Shown here piece by piece: positions 1 to 10,685 of a stretch of DNA of 64,000 nucleotides. A program made the translations under genes and the position numbers. The DNA is from Nigrospora sphaerica. Lineage: Eukaryota > Ascomycota > Sordariomycetes > Amphisphaeriales > Apiosporaceae. The stretch spans positions 8,060,001 through 8,124,000 of the forward strand of contig JAGVVL010000001.1 of assembly GCA_018287875.1 (NCBI GenBank). Reading direction: 5' to 3'. The notes beneath the pieces are model-generated. The model was not told where the DNA came from and ran no database searches. It saw nothing but the letters and a program-made list of their open reading frames with translations. Each line of letters starts with the position of its first letter. The first letter of the stretch is position 1.

Positions 1-968
1 TTGCCCTTGGTGTTGTCCAGCATCTTCTTCATGCGGTCGAACTGCGCCGTGTTGACCACGCGGGCCAGGTCGGGGCTGGCCTTGGCGCCCTGGGGGAAGA
101 ACTCGTTGTAGGTGATGTTCAGCATTTTGACGAAGCTGTCGACAACCTCGCGGTGGCAGAGCACGTAGTTGTGAGAAATGCAGACCTGGCCGGCATTGAC
201 CGTCTTTCCCCACAGCAGCCGGCGCGCGGCGAGGGCCACGTCGGCGTTCTTGGAAACGAAGGCCGGGTTCTTGCCTCCCAACTCCAGGGTTACGGGTGTT
301 AGCGTCTCGGCCGCCTTCTTGGAGATGATCTTGGCCACGTTGACGCCGCCGGTGTAGAATATCTTCTCCCACTTTTCGTTCAGAAGCGCGGTTGTCTCGG
401 GGACCTTGCCGTTCACACACGCGTAGGCCTCCGGGTCGAGGTACTTGGTGATGATCTCGGCAAGCACCATGGCCGTCGCGGGCGAGCTCTCCGAGGGCTT
501 CAGTATACACGTGCAACCAGCAGCAATAGCACCGATCATGGGGCACAGGTTAAGGTTGACGGGGAAGTTGTAGGCACCGATGACGAGCGCAGGGCCAAGC
601 GGCTCCTTCTTGATCCGGGGTTTCAACATGGCGTAGCTCAGGGCCACGTCGACATTCTTGTCGTCCTTGACCCAGTCCTCCAGATGCTTGATGCAGTACA
701 TGCAGTCGGAAATGACCCAGTCAACCTCGGTCACGGTGGAATCGTGGTGGGATTTGTTCAGATCCAGCTTGAGGGCGTCCAGGAGGGCCTGCTTGTAGTC
801 CTGGAGGCCCCAGTAGAGCCGGCGGAGCTGCACCAGACGATACTCCACGTTCTTGGTCTTGTTGGACCGGAAGGTGTTGCGCATGCGCGCCGCGATTTTA
901 GGAATTTCTTCCAGCGGCGTCATCTCGTATGGCGGGATGGCGCTGTTCGTTACCGTCTTGTTCGCCAT
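1..968 (-). CDS. Class-3 (fatty) aldehyde dehydrogenase, 3' part missing at window edge
   Basis: Open from the ATG at 968 to the window edge without an intron, giving the first 322 residues of a protein that is normally about 500 or more. It should oxidise long-chain or apocarotenoid-type aldehydes to acids with NAD(P)+. Visible ALDH landmarks are GAYNFPVNLNLCPMIGA with KPSE (cofactor and substrate fold), LELGGKNPAF with the general-base Glu at residue 229, and GQVCISHNY with the catalytic Cys at residue 263. The 34-residue Glu-Cys spacing is the usual one for the family. The short N-terminus and the FYTGG in place of the FTGS motif fit the ALDH3 group (yeast Hfd1, fatty aldehyde dehydrogenases, Neurospora YLO-1-like enzymes). 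Whether it is the YLO-1 or the Hfd1 type cannot be decided here. The C-terminus, including any membrane anchor, lies outside the window. Confidence 0.93.
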   Translation of the reverse strand, partial: MANKTVTNSAIPPYEMTPLEEIPKIAARMRNTFRSNKTKNVEYRLVQLRRLYWGLQDYKQALLDALKLDLNKSHHDSTVTEVDWVISDCMYCIKHLEDWVKDDKNVDVALSYAMLKPRIKKEPLGPALVIGAYNFPVNLNLCPMIGAIAAGCTCILKPSESSPATAMVLAEIITKYLDPEAYACVNGKVPETTALLNEKWEKIFYTGGVNVAKIISKKAAETLTPVTLELGGKNPAFVSKNADVALAARRLLWGKTVNAGQVCISHNYVLCHREVVDSFVKMLNITYNEFFPQGAKASPDLARVVNTAQFDRMKKMLDNTKG

Positions 969-2580
969 GGTTCCTTGCTGGGTACGAAGCTGCACCGGCG
1001 TGATGTGAAGCGGTGGAGATGTGGTGAGAGAGGCCGTTTGCGACGGCAATGGTAGCGCGAAGACGTCGCAATGTACTAGGCAAGGAAATGAAGCTTTCGA
1101 AGGGCGGAAAGGAGTGAATGCAGCTGATGGGGTGAAGAATGAGAAGGATGGCTCTTTCTTTCACTATATGTGAGTCGGGTGTGCTATCTGGGCAGACAGG
1201 CAGACAGGCAGACCCCAATGGCCAGGTTGTGGAGATGCGGGATCCGAGGCGGGCGAACGAGACGTTTAATGCGGCAGTACTTTGAAAGAGGGGGGTTTTC
1301 CGTACTGGACCGGGCCTAGTACATCATGCCAGTGCGGGTACTGATTTCCTATCTTGTGTTGAAATGGCGTGTCAAATGCCGGCCTGGCGGTTCTACGCCG
1401 CGGTGGAGTTATAGCGGTAGGTCGTCACACGTGTGGTAGGTAGCCAACGTCACTTTTGACAGCAGCACAACCGGAGCCGGGCCTCAATGTTGATAGCGGG
1501 TGTTTAACCGTCGGGACAGTCTGAGACATGCAAGATGTGCGTCGATGAAGGGTCGATACTCTTGGTAGTTTTGCGTTTACCTGTGTACTACTCGTTTCTA
1601 TGTATGTGCAGGAAGAAACTTAACAGCGGGAGTCCTCATCCATGCAAGGGTGCCGAACCGAGGCACACGCCCTCGATTGCTTCGTCGATCTCCACATCTC
1701 CAGCAGTTCGGGAGGAAGGGGGACAGGGATCTGAGGTGAGGGGCACCGGACTTTCATGTGAGAGACGTCAACTACGGCTTCAGATTGGACGGGTCTAAGG
1801 CCAAGGTAAGCGGCATATTAGCCATGCTATATTCGTCTACTTGTCTCTCCCTTCGTATCTTCTCCGTATAGTGTGCAACGAGTGCTCGTGTGGTGACGAG
1901 CACTCGTTGTCTCCCCTCTGCACTCTTCCTTTCGAACCGAGGCATGTCTTTCGCGGTTAAAGGTGGTGTCATGGGCTGTCATGAGACGAGCCCAAAGTGG
2001 TGGGCGCCACGAAGCGCATACTGCAGTGGATGTGCCCACCTGTGTAGGACTGCAGCACCCTGAATGTTGGTGTATCAAAGCTGGGACGGGCTCACGGGCT
2101 TGACGGGTCAAAGCTAACTGTCCAGCGGTCCAGCTCTACGAATAGGGTCGGAATGACATGGATCCCGTCTATACTTGCGTCAACGGGTCGCAGCCCGCGC
2201 GTTGACCCGCGGGTCGCCGAGCCTTGATGAGCTGAGCCTTCTTATTAGGAGCATGGCCCGATGGCTCTTTTCTGGCCCACTTTGCGTGGACTCCATCTCC
2301 GAGCTGAAGTTCCTTTGGTGCATTCGCTTGGCATCGCGGCTATTCCTCGGCAGCGCTTCCGCAAAGAGCAACAGCTGGGCCGCTGCCGAGCCCCACACCC
2401 ACACGAACAGCCCTGGGCCGCTCGTTTTTCCGCAATGCACCAAAACCTCCATCCCTGTGAAATCCATCACGAACTTTTTTTAAACCCGCCCGCAGCGAAA
2501 CCGTCCCCTTCACCCATCATCGATCGCCCGACGTAGGATTTGACCTCTTTGCGTCCTCCAAACCCCCCACACCAGACACA
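969..2580. other. Intergenic region between divergent ALDH and eL22 genes
   Basis: This is the shared upstream region of two divergently transcribed genes. ORFs here are short and look like none of the families I know. The one clear structure is a perfect inverted repeat at 1876-1909. The last 200 bases are pyrimidine-rich, as expected for a ribosomal-protein promoter and 5' leader. Confidence 0.7.
1876..1909. repeat. Perfect 14-bp inverted repeat (hairpin)
   Basis: The arm caacgagtgctcgt (1876-1889) and its exact reverse complement acgagcactcgttg (1896-1909) are separated by six bases. In RNA this would fold as a 14-bp stem with a 6-nt loop. It lies about 670 bp upstream of the eL22 start codon and about 900 bp upstream of the ALDH start. 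No function is known to me. Confidence 0.85.
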
Positions 2581-3210
2581 ATGGCTCCCCAGACAGTATG
2601 TACAGGATGAAGGACAACGCTTTGCTGTTGGCCCAATCTCTCCCGCGAGACCATGGCGTAAAACAGTAGGCTAAGGTCGATTTCAGCAGCGCAAGGCCGC
2701 CGGCCCCAAGGGCAAGCAGGGCAAGACCACCAAGAAGGTACAATTTCCCCATCCGCGCACCGCGCGCGCGCCCCGAGAAGGAGGGGGAGAAGCCGGCGTC
2801 GCTAACATTGCGTCCGCCCCCAGTTCATCATCAACGCCCAGCAGCCCGCTAGCGACAAGATCTTCGACACCGCCGCCTTCGAGAAGTTCCTCCAGGACAA
2901 GATCAAGGTCGATGGCCGTGTCGGCAACCTCGGCGACAACGTCGTCATCCGCCAGGCTGGTGAGGGCAAGATCGAGGTCATTGCCCACAACGAGCTGTCC
3001 GGTCGCTACCTCAAGTACCTGTAAGCATCATGCCGCTCGCGCGCTCGGCCCCGGGGGACTGCCGCTAACCTCGCTCTGCTCAGGACCAAGAAGTTCCTCA
3101 AGAAGATGCAGCTCCGTGACTGGCTCCGCGTCGTCTCCACCAGCAAGGGTGTCTACGAGCTCAAGTTCTTCAACGTCGTCAACGACGAGGCCGATGAGGA
3201 CGAGGACTAA
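2581..3210 (+). CDS. RPL22: 60S ribosomal protein eL22
   Basis: Four exons: 2581-2595, 2687-2737, 2824-3020 and 3084-3210, giving 129 residues. The protein begins [16 protein letters not shown] and ends in the acidic tail NDEADEDED. The core carries the eL22 signatures [32 protein letters not shown] and LRDWLRVV, and the length matches the family. It is a structural protein of the large cytosolic ribosomal subunit. The first exon codes for only five residues, and introns near the start are typical of fungal ribosomal protein genes. All three introns have GT..AG ends (GTATGT, GTACAA, GTAAGC) and the joined frame is open throughout. The 3' end faces the mitochondrial carrier gene 276 bp away. 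Confidence 0.97.
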
Positions 3211-3486
3211 ATTAGTTACTCGGGGTTGTCTTGATGGGTTTTTGTGTTCTGGTGCTCCGGATCTGCATAGCATAGGGTACGGAAAAGTACGGCACTCGAA
3301 TAGAGGCCCCCGTCCCACGGGCTGGGACGCAACGACGCTCATGACGGTCATCCTCGTTTTCTCTCTTCTATGCCCCTTTTGAATGTGCCCTTGAATGTGA
3401 TGAATGGGGCTCCCGCTCCCGAATCTACCTCTAGTCCTATGCGGTATGATGTCTACTTCTCTAGCATGTTCAGGGTCCATACTGCA

Positions 3487-4618
3487 TCACGGCAGCGTTC
3501 TCATCACGCCTTCAAAGGCCACGAGAGCCATGGCGTTTGCGGGGAACGCCCTGAGAAAGCAGGGCACGAAGCCTCTCCAGTACCCCTTCCACCCAGCCTC
3601 CCTGTATACGGTCTTTGCCGCATCCGCCCACGTCCTGAATCTGGGCGTGCCGTCGCCGTGTTTGCCTCCCAGGGGGTCCGTCATGATGCGCTGCTTGACC
3701 ACATCACTGGGGTAGCTAGTCAACCAGAACACCTGAGCGCTGCACCCGCCGGCCCAGAAATTGATCGCGGGGTCGCTAAGGGAGGTTTTCTCCCGCAAGG
3801 CCCTCGAAAACACATCATAGGAACCCCACCAGAAGAAGAAAAAGGAGCGGAACAGCAGCGTCGCAAAGAGCCCCTTGTAGACGCCGCGGATGCCGTGCGT
3901 GGTGTAGATCTTGCGCAGGCAGTCGAGGGGGCCCGAGTAGAAGCGGTCCGTCTTGGCGGCTGAGTACTGGATCTGCAGGCGGGCCTTGATATGCTCGACA
4001 GGGGCGGCGACGAAGGAGACGGTGGCGCCGGCGAGGACGCCGGCGAGGCCGTGGCCGTGGGGCGGGAGGTGCACGACGCGCGCAACCTGCTCGACGGCCG
4101 GGAGGCGGCCGTCGGCGGCGGGGTCGGCGAAGACGTTCTCGGCGAGCAGGCGCCGGTAGACGCTGAGGCTGCCCAGCATGACCGAGTCCATGAACATCCA
4201 GCCGACGAGTGGCGGCGACGCGCCCTTGTACAGCCCGCGCGGGCCCTCAAGCCGCACCGTCTGCACCGCGCATTTGAGCGGCCCGCGGAACCGCGTCGCG
4301 TCGGTCGTCTGGAGGCGGACTTTCACTGCCGGCGTTCGCGCGTGAGCATGGCGGCGCCGGGCGGCAGGCCGAGGGGTTTTTGGCCAGGCCACTTACGGGT
4401 ATCAAACGGGTGGCCGACTGCGGATCCAAAAAGGAAAGAGTCAACGTCGGTCGAGCGTGCTGGGATCCGTCGGGGAGCTTGAGAGTTTGAACCGGGAGGA
4501 TGTACATACCCGACAGCTTGGCAATGCCGGAAAACACGCCGGCGACGAAGCCCTTGTAGTTCTTGGGCTGGCTGGCCTCGTTCGGCTTCCGCTTTGTCTC
4601 GGCCGCCATCTCGACCAC
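3487..4618 (-). CDS. Mitochondrial carrier family protein (YMC/ORT/carnitine-type)
   Basis: Exons on the minus strand: 4618-4510, 4417-4397 (only 21 nt) and 4325-3487, giving 322 residues. Splicing restores the first carrier signature as GHPFDTLKVRLQ. The second repeat has PVEHIKARLQIQ and the third YPSDVVKQRIMTDP, so all three PX(D/E)XX(K/R)X(R/Q) signatures of the solute-carrier 25 family are present, with six expected membrane helices. It should exchange metabolites across the inner mitochondrial membrane. The PVEHI motif in repeat 2 resembles yeast Ymc1/Ymc2 and ornithine or carnitine carriers, but the substrate cannot be named from sequence alone. Two in-frame ATGs (residues 1 and 4) are possible starts. 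The donors are GTATGT and GTAAGT. Confidence 0.93.
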
Positions 4619-5750
4619 TACGGGGAGAAATTTTGTCGGAGAACAGACGCGTCAGAAGACGGACGTGCCGCGACTCAAGCTTCTGGCCGCTCGGAAAATA
4701 ATGTGGGTGTGCCAGACGGGCTGCTAACTACTTCCTAGCAACCTAAGCCCGCTGCCCGTCTCCGCTGCCGGAGCCGAGAGATTCCTTCGATCTACAAGCC
4801 GGACTCTATGACAAGTACAAGCGCTGTAGGCCGGTGCTTAACAATATGTACCTACATAAGTAAGGTCCTGATATGGAATGGCTCGATCTTGCTTGGACGG
4901 CACGGCAATTCTGCATCATCCTTCTCCCCACATCGTCCCGATCCAGCTGGATCGTGGTCATGCGGGGGTCTGCTATTTGTCCTGTTTTGGGTGCCGACTC
5001 GCCAGGCATCTTGGCCGGTGCGACAAAGGGAACCCGGCTCGGGACTACCGCTGCTGCCACTGTCCTCATCACTCTCTTCTGGCGGTGGTGGGACTGGAGT
5101 CGGGCTTGTGAGCGCCTCCTTGACACTGTCTAGGTGAATTGATGACGTCCCCGTGTTTCTGGCTGGCCACTGGCAAGGCAACCTGTGTATAATCACGAAC
5201 TACCAATACCAGTCAATACCAGTGGCCTAATTCGCATGGTGGTTTACTGTGGCGTGCCGGTAGCCAGGAACAGAGTCGTCAGAGATGGGTGTTGCTTCTC
5301 ACGTTGCCCGGATAGGATGGGCCACTCAGTAAGTGGCCGGGCCCTCGTTAAGAGCTGTCTAAACCGACATGGCAGCATGTTTCGTATGCGGCTTGCCTCA
5401 TCCCGTCGACGCTTGATATTCATCTTGGGGGTAATCTTGGTATCGGATCTCCTAGTTAGATACTTCTTATCATTTACCACGCCATGTTTCACCCCAAGCA
5501 CGCGATTCCGAACGTCGAGGGCCACGCCCCGCCATCATGGGGTCCCGTTTCCAACCTCTCCCCAGACTCGGGTATCCATTCAAGCGCGCGACCCACTTGC
5601 GAGTCGCGAGGGGGCACGGAGGAAGAGGGGATTATGTGAGGGCCATTCCCCTCCCCCTCCCGGATCGAACCCCCCATTGCCCATCATCACGCAAGCGGAC
5701 GGGAGCCCGTCCGCGATCCAAGTCTTTCCCGCAACCCACCAAGCCACGCC
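4619..5750. other. Divergent promoter region, carrier / permease
   Basis: This is the shared upstream DNA of the carrier (-) and the amino acid permease (+). ORFs up to 229 codons occur but resemble no protein family. Around 5203-5222 a 10-bp unit (caataccagt) is present twice in tandem. The segment before the permease start is CT-rich. Confidence 0.6.
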
Positions 5751-7671
5751 ATGTCACCATCCCGTCCCCCCGCCCAGGATGAGGCGACGCGGCCGCTGCT
5801 GGCCGCGCAAAGACGACCCTCGGCCGGCGACCACGGCGACGGCACCGGTAACGGACGCCGTGAGTCGGAGCTAGAGCGAGGCACCTTCCGCCGCAACCTC
5901 GGCACCAAAGAGGCCTTCGCCATTGTGAGTTCCCTTCCCCGCCCCGCTCGGGGCCCCGTCTCCGCCCGAACGCCCCGGCGCAACCTGTGAGATCCGTCGC
6001 ATTGCCTGCAGTCACGCTGATGCACGTGCCCCTAGGTGATCAGCATCGTCATCGGAAGCGGCGTCTTCACCTCTCCGGGCGCCATCGATTCGAATGTGCC
6101 GTCTCCGGGTGTGGCCCTCGTAGTATGGCTCGTGGGCGGTGTTCTGGCGTGGGCCGGGGCCGCCACCATGGCGGAGCTGGGCACCGCCATACCGGGCGAA
6201 GGTAGGCAGTCCCCTTTCCCTCCCCCCCCCCCCCTTTTCTTCGGTGTCCCGCCCCGAGGGGAGACTAACAAGCCGCGCGTGCAGGCGGCGTGCAACCGTA
6301 CCTGCAGTACGTCTTCGGCGACGTCTTCGGCTTCCTGGCCGCCTGGACCTGGGTCGTGGCCATCATGCCCGCCACGCTGGCCATCCTGAGCATCGTCTTC
6401 GTCGAGAGCATCTTCTCGGCGGCCGGCGTGACGGACCAGGCCGCCTCGGTCGGGCACAAGCTGCTCGCCGTCCTCATCCTCGTCGTCATGAACGTGGCCA
6501 ACTCCATCAGCACCAAGGCGAGCACCCGGCTCAACGGCTTCTTCGTCCTGATGAAGTTTGTGAGCATCGCCGGCGTCGTCGTCGCTGGCCTGGTCGTCGT
6601 CGCGCTCCAGGTGGCGGGCCCGGACCGGAGCATCGGCGGCGGCGACTGGTTCACCAAGCCCTGGTTCGGCCCCAGGCCCACCACCGCTCCCGACGGCACC
6701 CGAGTCGACTGGAGTCAGGTATCCGACTGGGAGCTTCTTGGCCACTTTTCGGCCGCCCTGTATGGCAGCCTGTGGGGATACTCGGGCTGGGACAAGGTGG
6801 GAGCTCCAAGGCCACAGGGTGCACCGGGCGACAGGACAAGCTAACCGGCCACAGGCCATTTACGTGTCTGCTGAGCTTTCGGCTCCGGAGAAGCAGCTCC
6901 CCCTCGCCATCAACTCCTCCGTACCCACTATTATCCTGTGCTTCATCGCCGCGAACGCTGCCTATTATGTCCTGCTGCCGTGGGATGTGATATCCACGAC
7001 GGACAGCGTGGCAGTGGTAAGGTCCCGTGCTTTGTGCTTTGGCCTCCGCCGACTAACACCGCGCATAGACTGCCATCAGCCGCCTTCTCGGCCCGGCCTT
7101 TGGCGTCCTGGCGGCCGTCCTGATCTGCTTGGTCGTGGCCGGTTCCCTGCTGGGCAACTCGTTCGTGGCCGGTCGCATGGCCGTGGCCGCCGCCAACAAG
7201 CGGTGGCTGCCCCGACTCTTCTCCTTCGTCGGCTTCGTCGGCGTGCGGCCCCGACAGACGCACGCGGAAGCACCGGCGGCGACGCCCCGGGGCCAGGCGG
7301 GGCCCGAGTCGGACGCGCCCCTCAACGCCATCATCCTGTCGACGTTGCTTTCGACCCTCTACATCCTGCTGGGCAACTTCCGGGCGCTCGTCACCTTCAA
7401 CGGCCTCGGCGAGTACTCCTTCTTCTTCCTGACCGTCCTCGGCGCCATCATCCTGCGCATCCGCGAACCGAACCTGCACCGCCCCTACAAGCCCTTCGTT
7501 TTGGTCCCCGTCGTCTTCGCCGCCGTCAGCGGCTTCGTCGTCATCCGGGGCGCCATCTTCGCGCCCCTCTTGGCCCTCGTGCTGGTGGCCGTCTGGGTCA
7601 TGGGCCTCGCGCTCTACCAGGTCCAGAAGAGACCCGTTACAGCGCCCCATGATGTTGCTGTTTCCGGGTAA
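5751..7671 (+). CDS. Amino acid permease, APC superfamily (LAT/methionine-permease-like)
   Basis: Five exons: 5751-5924, 6036-6201, 6285-6796, 6855-7016 and 7069-7671, giving 538 residues. A hydrophilic cytoplasmic N-terminus of about 50 residues is followed by about 12 hydrophobic segments. The first helix carries the substrate-site loop SIVIGSGVFTSPGA, the GSG(V/I)F motif of the LAT branch (SLC7, fungal methionine and low-affinity permeases). It should import amino acids across the plasma membrane. A typical LAT helix-3 region (GGVQPYLQYVFGDVFGF) and the GYSGWDKAIYVSAEL segment support the assignment, and GYSGWDK is created by splicing across the third intron. The hydrophilic insertion around residues 390-415 (PRQTHAEAPAATPRGQAG) is a likely loop. 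Intron 2 contains a run of about 13 C. The exact substrate is unknown. Confidence 0.9.
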
Positions 7672-8763
7672 ACCGGCACGCCCGCTGACGTCCGCCTGAG
7701 ATCCACACGGGGATATTACTGCAGGGGAATTATTCATCGCCATCGTGATCTGAGAGAGCAACGCAGTTGATCTATGACGGAAAACTTAGAACCACATGGT
7801 TCTCTTTCATATTTTCTGTTATCTTTTGTATATGCAAAGTGCCTCATAATTTGTCCAGTACATACAGGATGCCCTTACATACTCCGCCAACCCAAGAGGA
7901 TTGTCGCGCTACGGCGCTGCCAGAAACCCTGGCATTCTCTACAGCGATCAAATAGTGGTTAGCAACCCCAAATAGGAGGTGGGGTTGTCGCCGTGTTCAA
8001 GCGGTTGGTTACTGCTCTACGGCATGAAGACGTTGGCTGTATGCCAGCAATGACCTCCTGCTGGCAGATGCTGCTGGCCGTTGACAATCTACGAGGCTCA
8101 TGGCAGTGGCCAGTCCTGCTAGGTCTCGTGCCCCCGCTTGTAAACGAATGATCTGATTAGATTCCCAGCTGCTGTGTGTAACTTTCGTCATTGTCACCCG
8201 TAGACGGTTCGTCTTGCCGCTCTGGCTTTTTGGCCCTGGAAGGTCCTCGCAGTATCATCGATAGAAACTTCTTTTGGTGGGGGAGACCAATACCGAGGCC
8301 CTTATGAGTCTGCCTGGCGGCTGTCGCCTTAGATCTAATCGAGCCTATCGCCGTAATTTTTCCTTTTCTATTTGGTGGCATTGGTTGGTATTGCTCGTTT
8401 TGTGCAGCTCGCTATCGATGCACGGGGTTCCCTGGTTGCGCCAGTTTCGACCACGTGAGAAGGCGGAATCTTGCAAAGAAGACCCGGTTCACCCCTCGCT
8501 GGCTTCAGATGCCTGCTGAACGCTTTCGTCTTTCACTGGAAGTACGGAACCCTCTCTCAATCCTCCGACCCTCAAGATTTGGGCGGCCCGCGGCGTCAAC
8601 TGAGACTGATGCCCCTGTGGGTGGTGATATGACGGCTCTTGATGCGAATGCCACCGGCTTGGTGGAAACGACTTTCGGCTGCGCCGTCCACCCGAGCCTT
8701 GGCCGGGAGGTGAACTGCTGGACCGTGGAGAAACTTCTCGGGCCCTCTCAGAGACCTCGCGGC
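7672..8763. other. Convergent intergenic region, permease / MRM2
   Basis: The 3' flanks of two convergent genes meet here. It is more AT-rich than the coding DNA around it. I see no ORF with a recognisable product and no strong repeat. Confidence 0.6.
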
Positions 8764-10121
8764 TTATACAGGGTTCTCGAAATCCGCAAAGGTGACGTTG
8801 TGTTTCCTCCGCAGGGCAACGAAGTACTGTTCTTTCGAATCCTGCTCAATTTAGCCAAGGGAGCCGGCGGCACGGACCGGGGGCCTACAACGTACACTCC
8901 GGGAGGATTCGGGCTTCTCGCGGTAGACCTTTTCGAACAATTTTTTCAGTTTCTTCTCGAGGTCCTTGGCCTCGGCACCTTGGTAGTATTTGCAGACGAA
9001 GTGCCCGCCCGCCACCAAGGTGTCGCTAGCAAACTCGAGGGCGGCGAGACAGAGATCCTGGAACGCCCCATGTCAGTCTTTTGAAGCGCTTCTTTGTTTC
9101 CGCTCGTTCCGGCTAACGACGCCGGCGACTTACGATACTGCTGACATGGTCTCGGTAAGGGTTTCCGCTCGTGTTGTGCATCCTAGCGTACGGCCGCGTA
9201 AGCGATTTACTACCAAACCCGCTCGTCTGCTCGGGGAATTCGACGCACATGTCGCTTAGCACCACCTATGCGAGCAGTTAGCATCTCGCCACATGCAGGG
9301 GGAGAGGGCTTTGGGAGTCAATGGTGGCCGAGAACGCACATCCACTAATTTCCCCTCGTCGCCCTCGACTTCTGCCCACGCGTCGCCGTGCTGGGACGCG
9401 ACGGGCTCGGCTCGTTCACTGTCAATGTAGCTCCGTTCGCCGCGGATGAAGGCGGCCACATCGTCTTGGTCGAGTTGTCCCGAATTCCAGGCTGGCGCGA
9501 GCGTCGGCGGCCTCTGGGCGTATTCCTGGAGGTAGTCCTTGACGAGGTTGCGGGTTGCCACGTTCAAAAAGTTGCCCTGGATGGTAGACACACCCTTAGG
9601 GGGCTGCGCTGGGAGAAGATCGATGCCTACAACCCGGCCATGGGGCTTCGTGCGCTCCACGGCGACCTGGGACCAGCTACCCGGCGCATATCCCTGGGGA
9701 TGGTGGTATCGGTTCAGCCTTGGACCTGGGGACCCGGGACCGAAGGGCTGCCACTTACCAAATCTATGACTGTTTGCCCCCGCTGGAAGAACTTGTGCTT
9801 GGAATCCATCTACTGACGATTAGAGCCGACCCTTTCCGGAAGACGGGGGGGGAAGAGGCAGACCTCCAACAGCTTGAAAGCTGCCCGGCTTTTGAAGCTT
9901 TGCACTCTAGCCTCGCGGGTGTAGGGGTCTCTGCTTTGCCGCTGCTTCCATTGCGAATTTGACGAGGACGAGGCATAGCGAGCGTTGCCGGGTGCCCCCA
10001 GTGCACGAAGAGAAAACGGCGGGTATGCAGATGCAGATGTCGCGGTCGAAATCACAGCTGCAGGTACGAGGCGCCATAGCCGTCCCGGATGGGACGCGGC
10101 CGCCGTCAGCACCGTCCGCAT
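8764..10121 (-). CDS. MRM2: Mitochondrial 21S rRNA 2'-O-ribose methyltransferase (FtsJ/RrmJ family)
   Basis: Six exons on the minus strand: 10121-9864, 9809-9759, 9693-9340, 9265-9134, 9057-8896 and 8841-8764, giving 344 residues. The first 55 or so residues are rich in Arg, Ala and Ser and lack acidic residues, as in a mitochondrial presequence. The catalytic Lys-Asp-Lys-Glu tetrad of FtsJ enzymes is visible: K83 in SRAAFKLLE, D226 in VVLSDMC, K288 in GHFVCKYYQG and E323 in DSKEQYFVALRRK. The S-adenosylmethionine site is GYAPGSWSQVA with VVGIDLLP. It should methylate a uridine ribose in the large mitochondrial rRNA and aid mitoribosome assembly. About 60 hydrophilic residues (roughly 160-221) are inserted before VVLSD compared with compact bacterial RrmJ. 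MNTSGNP-like MHNTSGNPYRDH is typical of the fungal MRM2 proteins. Confidence 0.94.
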
Positions 10122-10685
10122 CCGCGTATTGTTCGGGAGCAGAGTTGATCTGCAACCCCTGACTGTAGAAATATGAGAAATTTGGATTCGTGACCTGCCA
10201 AAAGGTCGCTAGGACGTGAGGCGGCTCGAGGTTAAGCAGGCCTGCCCAAAAACGCGAGGAAATTGAGACCCGCACCACACTCTTCAGATGTGCTGCCTAT
10301 CATGGGCGACCGGTCCGGCGGGGTTATGCGCTTACGCGAGCTCGGGAGCAAGGAGATTCAGGGCCACCAGATGCATCTACTGGCCTGCGGTACGCCCTCC
10401 ATGGCATGTCTGCATCGCAAGCGCCCGTCCAAACGGCCTCGAAACGGACAGCAACACACTGTGGCCGTGTACAGAGGCAGTAAGTTGCAGTCATGTTGAC
10501 AAATATCAATGCAATCCTGAACTAGTGTGGTAAGTCCCAAGCCTAAGGAGGCCATTTGCATCTTAGAAACCAGACAGCATAACGCCGATGAATGCACCGT
10601 ACAGACCATGATTCCTATGCCGTACCAACGCCGAAACCCATGCCTGAGCCTATTCCATCCATACAGTATATGCCCTCCCTCACAT
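10122..10685. other. Intergenic region upstream of MRM2
   Basis: This holds the MRM2 promoter and the 3' flank of the coiled-coil gene, which is transcribed in the same direction. No further gene or repeat is seen. Confidence 0.6.

Noticed and set aside
5652..5676. Minus-strand GGTTCGATCC, resembling a tRNA T-arm (B box)
   Set aside because: The flanking bases cannot form the five-pair T stem, and no acceptor or anticodon arm can be built around it.
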